Shown: piece by piece, positions 5,541 to 6,362 of the stretch
Layout of the letters: the number at the start of each line of letters is the position of its first letter
How positions within the stretch are numbered: position 1 is the stretch's first letter
Assembly: GCA_019237515.1 (NCBI GenBank)
Contig: JAFAGX010000032.1
Location: 1 to 6,362 of the forward strand
Origin: Acidobacteriaceae bacterium
GTDB lineage: Bacteria; Acidobacteriota; Terriglobia; Terriglobales; SbA1
Direction: 5' to 3'
Length of the DNA stretch: 6,362 nucleotides
Translations under genes and position numbers: made by a program
Notes under the pieces: model-generated
The model's database searches: none
What the model was told of the DNA's origin: nothing
Seen by the model: only the letters and a program-made list of their open reading frames with translations

Positions 5541-6362
5541 CCGCTTACGATCGTTCTTAAAATATTCAGGCAGCGCTCAATTTCTTCCGACGTGTTGTAG
5601 TGCGCGATCCCGATCCGCAAGAATCCACCATCCTTCTCGACATCGAGGCGCTCGGTTACATTCACGGCGTAGTAGTTTCCATCCCAGGTGAAAATTCCAT
5701 GTTCCCCAAGGCGGTTCGCCAACTGAAGCGGCGTGTGACCTTGAATGCGCAGGGCGATTGTTGGACACCGTTTATCGAAATGCGCCGGATCCTTGATCCC
5801 GTAAAGCTTCAGCCCTGGAATTTTTAAAACCCCACGAATGAGTTTGTCCATCAACTCATGCTCATGTGCGCGGATGACCTGGTACGCGGCGTCAATAGCT
5901 TGACGGCGGTTAGCGGTGGAGGAAGTTACGTGTCGACCGAGATCAGCAAGATACTCGACGCAAGCCGTAATCCCGGCTATGCACTCATGATTCAAAGTGC
6001 CCCATTCCCAGCGATTGGGAATGGCATCGGTGTTGGCGCGCAGCTTGTAGGGTTGCAGGCGTCGCAAATGGTCCCGCTTACCGAAGAGCACACCCATGTG
6101 GGGCCCAAAGAATTTGTAGGTGGAGCAAACTAAAAAATCGCAGTCCAGCGAGCGTACGTCGATCGGTCCATGCGGGGCGTAGTGCACTGCATCGATATAG
6201 GCGAGCGCACCGTGAGCATGGGCAAGCTGCACAATGCGCTGAACGTCATTGATTGTGCCGACGGCATTCGAGGCAAAGCCTACCGCAACCAGTCGGGTCT
6301 TGTTTGTGATCTTGCGCGCCATGTCGTTCATGTCCAGGGTGCAATCCGCTTCGTGAATGTCG
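5537..6362 (-). CDS. Class V aminotransferase, cysteine desulfurase-like (N-terminus outside window)
   Basis: This is a PLP-dependent fold-type I enzyme of aminotransferase class V, closest in appearance to the 'cysteine desulfurase-like' group related to SufS/CsdA. 274 C-terminal residues are visible. The frame stays open to the right edge, and the residues before the internal ATG 6331 (DIHEADCTLD) fit the family, so the gene is cut by the window. In visible numbering: FASNAVGT (about 29-36), the PLP-ring aspartate D57 in AYIDAVHYAPHG, the Schiff-base lysine K83 in CSTYKFFGPHMG, RWEWGTLNHE, and the C-terminal GFLRIGIAHYNTSEEI. Where classical group II desulfurases carry the catalytic cysteine (RxGHHCA-type loop), this protein has TWDGNYYAVNV without cysteine, so desulfurase activity is doubtful and the true substrate is unknown. 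It converges on mtaB with no gap. About one third of a typical 400-430-residue protein is missing. Confidence 0.88.
   Translation of the reverse strand, partial: DIHEADCTLDMNDMARKITNKTRLVAVGFASNAVGTINDVQRIVQLAHAHGALAYIDAVHYAPHGPIDVRSLDCDFLVCSTYKFFGPHMGVLFGKRDHLRRLQPYKLRANTDAIPNRWEWGTLNHECIAGITACVEYLADLGRHVTSSTANRRQAIDAAYQVIRAHEHELMDKLIRGVLKIPGLKLYGIKDPAHFDKRCPTIALRIQGHTPLQLANRLGEHGIFTWDGNYYAVNVTERLDVEKDGGFLRIGIAHYNTSEEIERCLNILRTIVSG

Noticed and set aside
6002..6024. 9-bp inverted repeat CCATTCCCA/TGGGAATGG in the aminotransferase gene
   Set aside because: It encodes the family motif IPNRWEWG, so protein constraint explains most of the bases. There is no T-tract and no regulatory context.

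Overview
This window looks like ordinary chromosomal sequence from an environmental Gram-negative bacterium, most likely an Acidobacteriota member. That assignment is inference. It rests on the partial Oar-like TonB-dependent receptor at the left end, a family greatly expanded in Acidobacteriota, on the sequences of the bS21 and MtaB proteins, and on the moderate-to-high GC content. No rRNA, tRNA, CRISPR array, insertion sequence, phage gene or attachment site was seen.

Layout, left to right. (1) The C-terminal 862 residues of an outer-membrane TonB-dependent receptor (+, cut by the left edge). (2) A 111-nt gap with a good sigma70-type promoter candidate, then rpsU (bS21, +) starting with TTG and closed by a clear intrinsic terminator. 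(3) A 200-nt leader-like gap with several inverted repeats, then a small two-module zinc-ribbon protein (+). (4) A convergent single-domain response regulator (-). (5) A 160-nt divergent intergenic region. (6) mtaB, encoding the tRNA t6A37 methylthiotransferase (+). (7) A convergent PLP-dependent class V aminotransferase of the cysteine desulfurase-like group (-, N-terminus cut by the right edge), whose stop codon directly abuts that of mtaB.

Functional links are loose. rpsU and mtaB both serve translation (30S initiation and tRNA anticodon-loop modification), and the zinc-ribbon protein between them could bind nucleic acid, but strand changes and the terminator argue against a single operon. 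The response regulator has no adjacent kinase or output domain. I found no convincing undescribed multi-gene system. The points most worth checking are the structured leader of the zinc-ribbon gene, the possible SD-masking hairpin and TTG start of rpsU, the unclear (possibly leaderless) start of mtaB, the shortened alpha4 region of the response regulator, and the zero-gap convergent stops.
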